Of a DNA stretch of 64,000 nucleotides, positions 10,166 through 18,229 are shown piece after piece (positions within the stretch are counted from its first letter, which is position 1; each line of letters begins with the position of its first letter). The position numbers and the translations under genes were made by a program. The notes under the pieces are model-generated. The model was not told the origin of the DNA, ran no database searches, and was given only the letters and a program-made list of their open reading frames with translations. Source of the DNA: Verrucomicrobiota bacterium (GTDB lineage: Bacteria > Verrucomicrobiota > Verrucomicrobiia > Limisphaerales > UBA11320); contig JACQFQ010000024.1 in the NCBI GenBank assembly GCA_016199985.1, forward strand, positions 103,061-167,060, given 5' to 3'.

Positions 10166-12505
10166 ATGAAGCTCCACCCCATCCTGCTCATCCCGCTCTG
10201 CGGCCTTGCTGTCGCGGCCCGCGCCCAGAGCACAGCGTTCACCTACCAAGGCCTGCTGACCGAGAACGGGAGTCCGGCCAGCGGCAGCTACGATCTGACA
10301 TTGACCCTGTTCAATGGCTCGAGCCCGGCCGCCGCGAAGATCGCCGGGCCGCTCACGAACTCCGCTGTCGCGGTCAACCAGGGCCTCTTCAGCGTTCTGG
10401 TGGACTTCGGCGCGAGCTTTCCGGGATCTGATCGCTGGCTGGAGATCGCGGCGCGCACCAATGGCGTCGGCGCGTTTGTCCCGCTTGTCCCGCGACAGCC
10501 CATCACCGCCACGCCCTACGCCCTGACCGCGCGCAATCTCACAGGAGTGGTTTCCAACGCGAGCCTGGCGGGCGTCTACTCCAGCGCGGTGACGTTCAAC
10601 AACGCAGGCAACAGTTTCAGCGGCATCGGCGCCGGATTGACCGGCGTGAACGCCGCGACTCTGGGTGGGTTGAACGCGAATCAATTCTGGAAAACAGCGG
10701 GGAACGCCGGCACAACGCCGAACGCCCAGTTTCTCGGAACCACGGATAACCAGGCTCTCGAATTGCGGGTCAATGGCCTGCGGGCGCTTCGCTTGCAGCC
10801 GAACACCAACAACTCTCAGCCCAGCCTCATCGCGGGCCCAGGTTCCAACACGATCTCGCCGGGCACCGCCGGAGCGACCATCGCCGGAGGCGAGAAGAAC
10901 TTCATCGAATCTTTCGCCGCCGCAGGAAGTGATTTTGCGGCGATCGGCGGCGGCTCTTCCAACCAGATCGGCTACTTCAGCTTCAATGGGGTCATCGGCG
11001 GCGGCTTTCAAAATGCGCTCGAGCCCAATGACTACTATTCCACCATCGCTGGGGGGCTCCAGAACCACATGGGCTTTCATGCCGTCAACTCGACCATCTC
11101 GGGCGGACGGAGCAACTCCATACAGGCCTCGGTGGACACGGCCACGATCGGCGGAGGCGGGGACAACACCGTTCAATTCCTCGCTCACTACGCGACCATA
11201 GCCGCGGGCCGGAACAACCTGATCCGGAGCAACGCCGAATACTCCGCCATCGGCGGCGGCAGAGACAACACAGTCGATGTCGGCGCGGCCTATTCACGCA
11301 TCGGCGGCGGGGAGCGCAATCAGATCAAGAATGGCGACCACGTCACAATAGCGGGCGGCGGCGCCAACTCCATCCACGCCGACTCCGGGACCATTGGGGG
11401 CGGCACGAGCAACACGATCGAAACCAACGCCAGCGAGTCCGTGATTGGCGGCGGCTTTGGGAACATCATTCACACCAACGCGAACCGATCCACCATCGCC
11501 GGGGGCGTGTTTCACGAGGTTCTCAACGACGCCTCCTATTCCTTCATCGGAGGCGGGACGCGCAACAAGGGCGGAAGCAACGCCTATCACGCGACCATCA
11601 GCGGGGGCTCCAACAACACGATCGACCACGATGCCTCTTACGGGTTCATCGGAGGCGGCAAGCTCCACACCATCGGCCCGAAGTCGGCCCACGCGACCAT
11701 CGCCGGAGGAGACGGCAATATCGCGGCGGGCGAGGCGCCTGCCATTGGCGGCGGCACGCTCAACGTGATTGAGGCCGACACGACCTACGCCGCCATCGCC
11801 GGCGGCGGGGGAAATCGAGTGGGCGCGAACAGCTTTTCCTCGACCATCGCCGGCGGTTACCTGAATCAGGTCCTCGGCAACTTCAGCTTCGCCGCCGGCA
11901 ATCGAGCGCAGGCAAACCATCCCGGCACTTTCGCCTGGGCCGGCGGCAACACGCTGCCTTATGCGTCGATTTTTCCGAACTCGTTCAACGTGTACTCCTC
12001 AAATGGAGTGAGCATGGATTATGGACCGCAGAGCGCAGGGCAGCCCCGCGGCGCCCGGTACGTCTACATCGGCCCTTTCAACGCCGGCCTCACCATCAGC
12101 GTTTGGAATGGCGCACGCCTCACGGACGGCGGCGTGTGGAGCAATGCCTCCGACAGGAACCGGAAGACGGGCTTCAAGGATGTCGACGCGCGATCGGTGC
12201 TGGAAAAACTGGTAGCCCTGCCCGTCCGGCAGTGGCGCTACACGAACGAGACCGCCGGCGTGAAACACCTCGGCCCAGTCGCGCAGGATTTCCAAAGCGC
12301 GTTTGGCCTCGGCGTCGATGATACCAGCATTGGAACCGTCGACGCCGACGGCGTTGCGCTGGCCGCGATTCAAGGGCTGAACCAAAAGCTGCGTGATGAA
12401 CTGGACCGCCGAGACGTTGAGAACGCCGAATTAAGGCGGCGCCTGGAACGATTGGAACAACGATTGGAACAACGATTGAACCAACAAGCATCAGGGGAAC
12501 GGTGA
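10166..12505 (+). CDS. Secreted YadA-head-like repeat protein with C-terminal S74 intramolecular chaperone
   Basis: 779 aa. A signal peptide (MKLHPILLIPLCGLAVAARA) is followed by a domain opening FTYQGLLTENGSPASGSY (~aa 27-150), a segment ending LGGLNANQFW, then about 15 imperfect repeats of roughly 22-24 residues with the core T(I)-A/G-GG-x-x-N-x-I (~aa 235-600). That is the arrangement of YadA-type trimeric beta-roll heads. The C-terminal portion has SDRNRKTGFKDV...LEKL and LGPVAQDF, matching Peptidase_S74, the autocleaved chaperone of phage tailspikes that trimerises its partner. A charged heptad-like coiled coil (LRRRLERLEQRLEQRLNQQ) ends the protein. It is probably an extracellular trimer. 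It stands alone, 126 bp from a convergent gene. The ATG at 10166 is fixed by the signal peptide. Confidence 0.88.
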   Translation: MKLHPILLIPLCGLAVAARAQSTAFTYQGLLTENGSPASGSYDLTLTLFNGSSPAAAKIAGPLTNSAVAVNQGLFSVLVDFGASFPGSDRWLEIAARTNGVGAFVPLVPRQPITATPYALTARNLTGVVSNASLAGVYSSAVTFNNAGNSFSGIGAGLTGVNAATLGGLNANQFWKTAGNAGTTPNAQFLGTTDNQALELRVNGLRALRLQPNTNNSQPSLIAGPGSNTISPGTAGATIAGGEKNFIESFAAAGSDFAAIGGGSSNQIGYFSFNGVIGGGFQNALEPNDYYSTIAGGLQNHMGFHAVNSTISGGRSNSIQASVDTATIGGGGDNTVQFLAHYATIAAGRNNLIRSNAEYSAIGGGRDNTVDVGAAYSRIGGGERNQIKNGDHVTIAGGGANSIHADSGTIGGGTSNTIETNASESVIGGGFGNIIHTNANRSTIAGGVFHEVLNDASYSFIGGGTRNKGGSNAYHATISGGSNNTIDHDASYGFIGGGKLHTIGPKSAHATIAGGDGNIAAGEAPAIGGGTLNVIEADTTYAAIAGGGGNRVGANSFSSTIAGGYLNQVLGNFSFAAGNRAQANHPGTFAWAGGNTLPYASIFPNSFNVYSSNGVSMDYGPQSAGQPRGARYVYIGPFNAGLTISVWNGARLTDGGVWSNASDRNRKTGFKDVDARSVLEKLVALPVRQWRYTNETAGVKHLGPVAQDFQSAFGLGVDDTSIGTVDADGVALAAIQGLNQKLRDELDRRDVENAELRRRLERLEQRLEQRLNQQASGER

Positions 12506-12631
12506 ATGGAGTGATCTTGTTGGGACGCGTCCGAGGTCTTGTTCGGTGTCCGTGTTCTCCGGGGGTCGAGTCGCGATGGATTTCGACTGCGATTTCATCC
12601 GCTGACCGGTTGGGTGATCCTCAACATCCGG

Positions 12632-13744
12632 TCACACCACGGCCACCTTCACGCAGTGGATCGGCGGGAGTGAATCGAAGACCCGTTCCCACGTCTCGCC
12701 ACCGTCACGCCCCATCCAGAGCTGGCCGGTGGTGGTGCCGAAGTAGAGCGCCGGAGATCCCAGCTCGTCGATGTCCATGGCGTCGCGCAGAACCGTGAAG
12801 TAACTCTCCTTCTTCGGCAGTCCCTTGGCCAGCCGCCGCCAGGAGTCGCCGCCATTCTCGCTGCGCCAGACCGCAGGGGAAGCGCCCGGACTGGTGCGGG
12901 TCATCGGGTGCAGGGGCATGACGTAGACCACATCGGGGTTGTGGGGGTGAACCACAATCGGGAACCCGAAATCGGAGGGAAGGCCTCTCGCGATAGAGCG
13001 CCAAGTGTGCCCATAGTCGTCGCTCCGCAGGACCCCGATATCGGGGCGACGGCCGCCCGGCCCATCCCACTCGCCCCATCCGCCATGGTTCTGCATGTAC
13101 AGCCGCCCGGGGGCATCCTTGTGGGCCGCGATCTTGTGGACGCACTGGCCGAATTCGGGGAATGGATCCGGCGCAAACCCCGCTCCGACCCCGCGGTTCG
13201 AGGCCTGGAACGTGTTTCCGCCGTCCTCCGAGAGATAGTGCCCGCCCGTGGAGATCCCAAGATGGACCCGGTTGCCGTAGCGGACGATGGTGTGCATGCA
13301 GAGCCCGCCGTTGCCTGGATTCCATTGGCGCGCGTGGGGATGGTTGCTGATGCCGGGGACCAGTTCCCAGGTCTTCCCACGGTCGCCGCTGCGGAAGAGC
13401 GCCGCCGGCTCAACGCCGCAGAGCAGCTCGTTCTTGTCGGCCCCTGTCTCGAGTGACCAGATATTCGCCAGAGCGCGGCCATCCTCCTTCGGGAAAGCGG
13501 GCGCGGACGGGGTTTCTTTGAAGCTCTTTCCGAGATCCGTCGAGCAGAGGACCTTCATCCCGAAAAAGGCGTTGCAGCTTGAGGCGTACAGACGGGGTGT
13601 GCCCCGGGTGTCGAGCAGGGCGGAGTAGACCGAGACGCCCTGACCGAAGGGGCCGCGGAGAGAGAAGCGTCCCCGGGCTTTAGCGGCTTCGGCGACGAAC
13701 AGTCCTTTCTTGGTGCCAATGCAGAGAACTACTTTGTTTGCCAT
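12632..13744 (-). CDS. Asp-box (BNR-like) beta-propeller, annotated as sialidase-like in related genomes
   Basis: 370 aa with no signal peptide. Five Asp-box motifs of the S/G-x-D/N-x-G-x-T/S-W/F type are visible: SGDRGKTW, SEDGGNTF, SDDYGHTW, SENGGDSW and GRDGGETW. They are spaced as in a six-bladed propeller. No FRIP motif or sialidase arginine triad is evident, so calling it a sialidase is doubtful; it may be a scaffold or a different hydrolase. It starts 6 bp after the stop of the MoaD/ThiS-like gene, and a GGGAGG ribosome-binding site at 13755-13760 straddles that junction, so the two are one translational unit. The lack of a leader suggests a cytosolic role shared with the small partner. 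Confidence 0.85.
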   Translation of the reverse strand: MANKVVLCIGTKKGLFVAEAAKARGRFSLRGPFGQGVSVYSALLDTRGTPRLYASSCNAFFGMKVLCSTDLGKSFKETPSAPAFPKEDGRALANIWSLETGADKNELLCGVEPAALFRSGDRGKTWELVPGISNHPHARQWNPGNGGLCMHTIVRYGNRVHLGISTGGHYLSEDGGNTFQASNRGVGAGFAPDPFPEFGQCVHKIAAHKDAPGRLYMQNHGGWGEWDGPGGRRPDIGVLRSDDYGHTWRSIARGLPSDFGFPIVVHPHNPDVVYVMPLHPMTRTSPGASPAVWRSENGGDSWRRLAKGLPKKESYFTVLRDAMDIDELGSPALYFGTTTGQLWMGRDGGETWERVFDSLPPIHCVKVAVV

Positions 13745-13750
13745 GGTGTG

Positions 13751-14044
13751 TTATCCTCCCGAGACCGCCGGCATGATGATCACCTCGTCGCCTGGGGCGA
13801 GCGGGGTGTCGAGGCCGTTTCGGTCGCGCATGTGTTCAGTGTTGACGAACAGGTTGACGTGCCGGCGCACCGCGCCCGTTTCATCGCAAACGCTGCGATA
13901 GAGCGCAGGGCGCCGCCGTTCCAACTCAGCCAGCGCTTCGCCCAGGGTGGCGACTCCGCGGAGCCGCAGCGCCGCAGCCCCCCCGCTTTCGCGGCGCAGG
14001 ACTCCTGGCACCAGTATCGTGATGGAGGCGTCGTCCGGCATCAT
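13751..14044 (-). CDS. MoaD/ThiS-family ubiquitin-like protein with C-terminal Gly-Gly
   Basis: 97 aa from ATG 14044 (tandem ATGs at 14044/14041; an upstream start at 14107 would add residues unlike the family). The fold signature is ITILVPGVLRRE at the N-terminus, LGEALAELERRRPAL in the helix, HVNLFVNTEHMRDRNGLDTPL, and the ending PGDEVIIMPAVSGG. The terminal GG is the activation site used by MoaD, ThiS and archaeal SAMPs for adenylation by an E1-like enzyme, leading to thiocarboxylate or conjugate formation. No MoaE, MoeB or ThiF gene is nearby. Its only partner is the propeller gene 6 bp downstream, a pairing I recall from other bacteria whose purpose I do not know. Confidence 0.85.
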   Translation of the reverse strand: MMPDDASITILVPGVLRRESGGAAALRLRGVATLGEALAELERRRPALYRSVCDETGAVRRHVNLFVNTEHMRDRNGLDTPLAPGDEVIIMPAVSGG

Positions 14045-14394
14045 CGGTTCGTGGCGGGCGACATTACCTACGCTCCCGCCAGCGTCGAACCAATTGTGGC
14101 CCGCCATCGCTGTCGCTCGGGCGGGGAAATTCTTCTTCGTTCGGCGGCAGCAACGAGGAGGTGAGTCCGGCAGCCGCTAGGCTCGAAGCGGAACTGAGCA
14201 AACGGCCGCGCGTCGGCTTGAAGGCGGGCTGGGGCAGGGAGTCGTCCGGCCAGATCATTACAGGAAGGGTGCGGTGACGGAGACACGTAACAAGGGAACA
14301 ATCCTTTGCGAATCCGGAGTGGTCCTGTGGGTCGTGGCGTGCGATCAGCCCCGTTTCGCTGAATACCAAGGGGCCTCCGGAGAGGGGACATGCG

Positions 14395-16995
14395 GTGTCG
14401 ACAGAGGTCCCGCAAACTGGCATCAACTCCGGCGTTTTCATGAATTCGCGACGAAGCTTTCTCAAAAAGGCTGGGCTCCTGGCGGCCGGACTCTCCGGGG
14501 GCCTTCCTGAATCCATCCAGCGCGCTTTCGCGATCAATCCGAAGACAGGCACCACCTGGATGGACGCCGAGCACGTGGTGATCCTCATGCAGGAAAACCG
14601 CTCCTTCGATCATTGCTATGGCACGCTGCAGGGAGTGCGCGGGTTTAACGATCCTCGCGCGGTCCGCCTCCCGAACGGGAATCCCGTTTGGCTGCAATCA
14701 AACGCACGCGAACAGACCTATTCCCCGTTCCACCTCGACATCCGCAAAACAAAGGCAACGTGGATGGGTTCGCTTCCCCATTCATGGCCCAACCAGGTGG
14801 ACGCGAGGAATCAGGGCCGGCACGACGGATGGCTGGATGCCAAGAGATCCGGACACCGGGAGAGCGCCGATATCCCCATGACGATGGGCTACTACACGCG
14901 GGAGGATATTCCGTTCTACTACGCCCTCGCCGACGCGTTCACCGTCTGCGACCAGCATTTCTGCTCCTCGCTCACCGGCACCATGCCCAACAGGCTCTAT
15001 CTATGGACGGGCAGCATCCGGGGCACGCGCGATGCCAGTGCTCCGGCCAAGGTGCTCAACGAGAATGTCGAGTATGAATCCTCCGCCAGCTGGACGACTT
15101 TCCCTGAGAGACTCGAGGCCAACGGGATCTCTTGGAAGGTCTACCAGAACGAGCTTTCCCTCGATGTGGGATTGAAGGCGGAGGAGGCTCGCTGGCTCGC
15201 CAATTTTGGGGACAATCCGCTGGAGTGGTTCAGTCAGTACCACGTCAAGTTTTCCCCTGCCTACGGCGCTCATCTGGATCGATTGCTCCGATCGCTTCCG
15301 GAGGAGATCGCGCGCCTGCAAGAACGCTTGCAGCGTGTTCCCGCCGTCTATCCGAGGCACGCGGCCCTTCGCCAGCGGCTGGAGAAGGCCCGGAGGGCGC
15401 TCCACTCCGCCAGCGCTGACCGCGCCAGATGGACTCCGGAGAGTTTTGCCGCTTTGCCGGAGAAGGAACGAAGGCTCCACGAACGGGCCTTCTCGACCAA
15501 CTCAGCCGATCCATTTCAGCGCGAGCTCGCGGAGCTCCGGTACAAGGATGGTGGAGTCGAGCGTCGGCTCAAGTTTCCCAAGGGGGATGTTCTCCATCAG
15601 TTCAGGAACGATGTCGCGAGCGGCCAGTTGCCGGCGGTCTCCTGGATCGTGGCCCCCGAGAACTTTTCAGATCACCCCGGCGCCGCATGGTTCGGCGCAT
15701 GGTATGTGTCCGAGGTGATGGACATCCTCACGAGCAACCCTGCGGTTTGGAGGAAGACGGTCTTGATCCTGACCTACGACGAGAATGACGGCTACTTCGA
15801 CCATGTTCCGCCCTTCGTTGCCCCCCATCCTGGGAGGCCGGACACCGGGTCGGTCTCGGAGGGGATGAGCGTCGAGGAGGATTTCGTCACGATGGAGGAA
15901 GAACTGCGCGGCGGGAAGAAGCCTGAGGATGCGCGGGAAAGTTCCATTGGCCTCGGCTTTCGGGTCCCCCTGGTGATCGCCTCTCCCTGGAGCCGCGGGG
16001 GCTACGTCTGTTCGCAGGTTTTCGACCACACCTCAGTGCTGCAATTCCTGGAGAGGCTCTTCAGCGAGAAAATGGGCCGACCGATCGGGGAAACCAACAT
16101 CAGCGATTGGCGCCGCGCCATCTGCGGCGACCTCACCTCCTCATTCAGGCCTTATGACGGGGGGAAGATTCCCGCCCCGCGCCCGGTCGCTAAGCTCCCC
16201 TTCCTGGAAAGCATCCATCGCGCGCAGTTCAGGGAGGCGCCCCACGGGTTTCGTCCACTGACCGAAGAGCAGGCGGCCAGCGCGCGGAAGGATGGACAGC
16301 ACGCGCTGTTTCTCCCCAGGCAGGAGCCCGGCGTTCGTCCCTCCTGCGCCTTGCCCTACGAGATCTACGCCGATGGCCATTTGTCACGCGAAACGCGAGT
16401 GTTCTGGATTGTGCTGAAGGCTGAGTCCCGCTCGTTTGGCGAGAGGGCCGCCGGGGCGCCGTTTGATGTCTGTGCCCCGGGCAGGCACCGTGTCAGAGGT
16501 TCCCGGGACGGTCAGGCGGAGCAATGGGTGGAGTCGAATCACTGGTCCTTCGCCCTTCGGCCCGGGTCGGGGTTGTCAACCATGTGGCCTTTGCAGGATT
16601 TCGAGAATGGTCAGTATCACCTCACGCTACGCGGCCCCAACGGATTCTTTCGGGAGTTTCGCGGGACCTCTGCCTGCAACCGGGTCGAAGTTCGCTGCGG
16701 GTATGAGCAACGGGAGGGCGCGATGACGGGCAACATCGAACTTCAATTGCTCAACCACAGCGTCGATCAACACTTGGAGTTGGCGATCGAGGACCTGGCC
16801 TATGGGGGAGATCGGCAAGAGAGCCGCATTCCACCGGGAGAGAGCCGTAAGGTCATTTTGAATCTTGCGAACTCGTCGGGTTGGTATGACTTCGTTGTGC
16901 GCGGTCGTCCGGAAATCGGATTCGAGCATCGCTACGCGGGTCGAGTCGAAACAGGCCGCGCCGGGATCACCGATCCCGCAATGGCCAAGGCGTGA
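14395..16995 (+). CDS. Phosphocholine-type phospholipase C, Tat-exported
   Basis: 866 aa from GTG 14395, which has a GGAGAGGGG sequence just upstream; ATG 14440 is the alternative start and places the Tat motif at the very N-terminus. The leader carries SRRSFLKK and a hydrophobic run (LLAAGLSGGL), so export of the folded enzyme is likely. The phosphoesterase domain (PF04185) contains ILMQENRSFDHCYGTL near aa 63 and YDENDGYFDHV near aa 460, both family hallmarks that include metal and nucleophile residues. Two DUF756-like domains follow (~aa 655-850). The family hydrolyses phosphatidylcholine or sphingomyelin outside the cytoplasm to diacylglycerol or ceramide plus a phosphoalcohol. An insertion of about 100 residues (aa 300-390) is rich in Arg/Glu helices. 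It is transcribed alone, divergent from the MoaD gene. Confidence 0.92.
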   Translation: MSTEVPQTGINSGVFMNSRRSFLKKAGLLAAGLSGGLPESIQRAFAINPKTGTTWMDAEHVVILMQENRSFDHCYGTLQGVRGFNDPRAVRLPNGNPVWLQSNAREQTYSPFHLDIRKTKATWMGSLPHSWPNQVDARNQGRHDGWLDAKRSGHRESADIPMTMGYYTREDIPFYYALADAFTVCDQHFCSSLTGTMPNRLYLWTGSIRGTRDASAPAKVLNENVEYESSASWTTFPERLEANGISWKVYQNELSLDVGLKAEEARWLANFGDNPLEWFSQYHVKFSPAYGAHLDRLLRSLPEEIARLQERLQRVPAVYPRHAALRQRLEKARRALHSASADRARWTPESFAALPEKERRLHERAFSTNSADPFQRELAELRYKDGGVERRLKFPKGDVLHQFRNDVASGQLPAVSWIVAPENFSDHPGAAWFGAWYVSEVMDILTSNPAVWRKTVLILTYDENDGYFDHVPPFVAPHPGRPDTGSVSEGMSVEEDFVTMEEELRGGKKPEDARESSIGLGFRVPLVIASPWSRGGYVCSQVFDHTSVLQFLERLFSEKMGRPIGETNISDWRRAICGDLTSSFRPYDGGKIPAPRPVAKLPFLESIHRAQFREAPHGFRPLTEEQAASARKDGQHALFLPRQEPGVRPSCALPYEIYADGHLSRETRVFWIVLKAESRSFGERAAGAPFDVCAPGRHRVRGSRDGQAEQWVESNHWSFALRPGSGLSTMWPLQDFENGQYHLTLRGPNGFFREFRGTSACNRVEVRCGYEQREGAMTGNIELQLLNHSVDQHLELAIEDLAYGGDRQESRIPPGESRKVILNLANSSGWYDFVVRGRPEIGFEHRYAGRVETGRAGITDPAMAKA

Positions 16996-17243
16996 TGGGT
17001 GCGCTGGGGCAGCGCGACACGGCCTCAACCGCCCGACGTCAGAGCGTCAGCGGCGCGGGGCCGCGTGACGGTTCTCCTGCCAAGAAAGTTCGCGCTGCGC
17101 AAATAGCGAAGGCAATGCGGGGCGCAGTAGGAAAAGAATTTGGTGATCATTCCGGCCGCTCAAGACGCGCCGGAGCCAAGGGATAGTCGGGTCCACCCGA
17201 GGCGCCTGCTCTCAAGAAGATCACGTGCTTGCCCGGCTTCTTC

Positions 17244-18194
17244 TCACTCGGCCTGTGTGACTCTGAAGAATCGTGCCGTTTCACCACTCGGTTTGGGCAG
17301 ACTAAACTCGAGCGAACGGCCTGCAGCGGTGTTGGTGAGCCACGGCGTCCACTTTTTGAGATCCACGGAGGTTTCTAAGATATAGGTTCTATTGGCTTCC
17401 GATGCAACCGGGACAACCACTCGCCCGTCCACCAATCCAATCGGAGGATAAACGCTCGATGGGAGTCGCGCCCCAAGGGCCGAGAGAAGATAGAACCGGT
17501 GAGAATGGACGCCAGCGTCACGATCTATGAAGTCCACAAAATCGGCTAAAGCAGTGTTAGTGGCGATGGCCGTCCATTGAACAAGATCTGCGCTCGCGAA
17601 GAGGACGTAATCCCCCTGGTCGGTAATGGGATAAAAGACGCTTGCTACACCCTCGTCGTCAGGTGGCGCGACTTGAGAGACGAAGATGCGACCAGATCTC
17701 ATCGTCAGAGGCTGGATCGCGGTGGCATCGCTGCGAGCCATGATGACTCCGGAGGGAGTGATAGGTCCGGATCCCACTCGTTCTGTAGCCGGTGTATGGA
17801 AAGGCAAGCGAGCAAGGAATCCGTTGGTGCCAAACGCCGCATTGGTCGAGGAATAGACTACTGTTCTCCATCTGCCCGGGGCCAGTTCGTAGCTCCTCAT
17901 GACGTGACCCGAAAACCGTTCACTGAGCTGAGGGAATGAACCCAGCGCCCTGGTGGCATTAAAGCTCAGGTCAAATTGCGCCGCCACAGCATTGGTAAGT
18001 CGGCTGACGATCACCGATAACTCGGTATCCTGGTCGGGGAATCCGCGCGCACTTGTAATCGCAAGGCTTGGGGCTTTGGACTCCACTACAGCCGCATGTG
18101 AAAGGAGAACCGAGGCGTGCAAAGCCAGTGATCCAATCACCAGCCACTTGCGTCTGCCCGATCGCTCGCTGAAAAGCTGGAAGCGAGGCGTCAT
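17244..18194 (-). CDS. Secreted protein with cohesin-like N-terminal half and two W...RF module domains
   Basis: 316 aa, function not recognised. After a signal-like segment (WLVIGSLALHASVLLSHAA), aa ~40-150 read like a cohesin-type beta domain (SRLTNAVAAQFDLSFNATRALG). Two later modules follow a pattern seen at the ends of many verrucomicrobial exported proteins: VLFASADLVQWTAIATNT...HRFYLLSAL, and YILETSVDLKKWTPWLTNT...RFFRVTQ at the C-terminus. The start at 18194 lies 35 bp after the stop of the kelch-repeat gene on the same strand. With no clear ribosome-binding site, translational coupling is plausible. A dockerin-like pair occurs in the third gene of this set, so a cohesin-dockerin partnership can be imagined, but not claimed. 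Confidence 0.75.
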   Translation of the reverse strand: MTPRFQLFSERSGRRKWLVIGSLALHASVLLSHAAVVESKAPSLAITSARGFPDQDTELSVIVSRLTNAVAAQFDLSFNATRALGSFPQLSERFSGHVMRSYELAPGRWRTVVYSSTNAAFGTNGFLARLPFHTPATERVGSGPITPSGVIMARSDATAIQPLTMRSGRIFVSQVAPPDDEGVASVFYPITDQGDYVLFASADLVQWTAIATNTALADFVDFIDRDAGVHSHRFYLLSALGARLPSSVYPPIGLVDGRVVVPVASEANRTYILETSVDLKKWTPWLTNTAAGRSLEFSLPKPSGETARFFRVTQAE

Positions 18195-18229
18195 GGATGT
18201 ATGTCGTCCTTCGGCGTCATCTGTACTGG

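Noticed and set aside
10154..11188. 344-codon frame on - strand
   Set aside because: Opposite the S74 repeat protein; regularity comes from the coding repeats of the other strand.
11085..11960. Regular 60-75 bp periodicity considered as a CRISPR array
   Set aside because: The periodicity is protein repeats in a continuous frame; the copies differ at many bases and there are no unique spacers.
14108..14394. Possible riboswitch or small gene between the MoaD and phospholipase genes
   Set aside because: No recognisable conserved core or coding pattern; just a divergent promoter gap.
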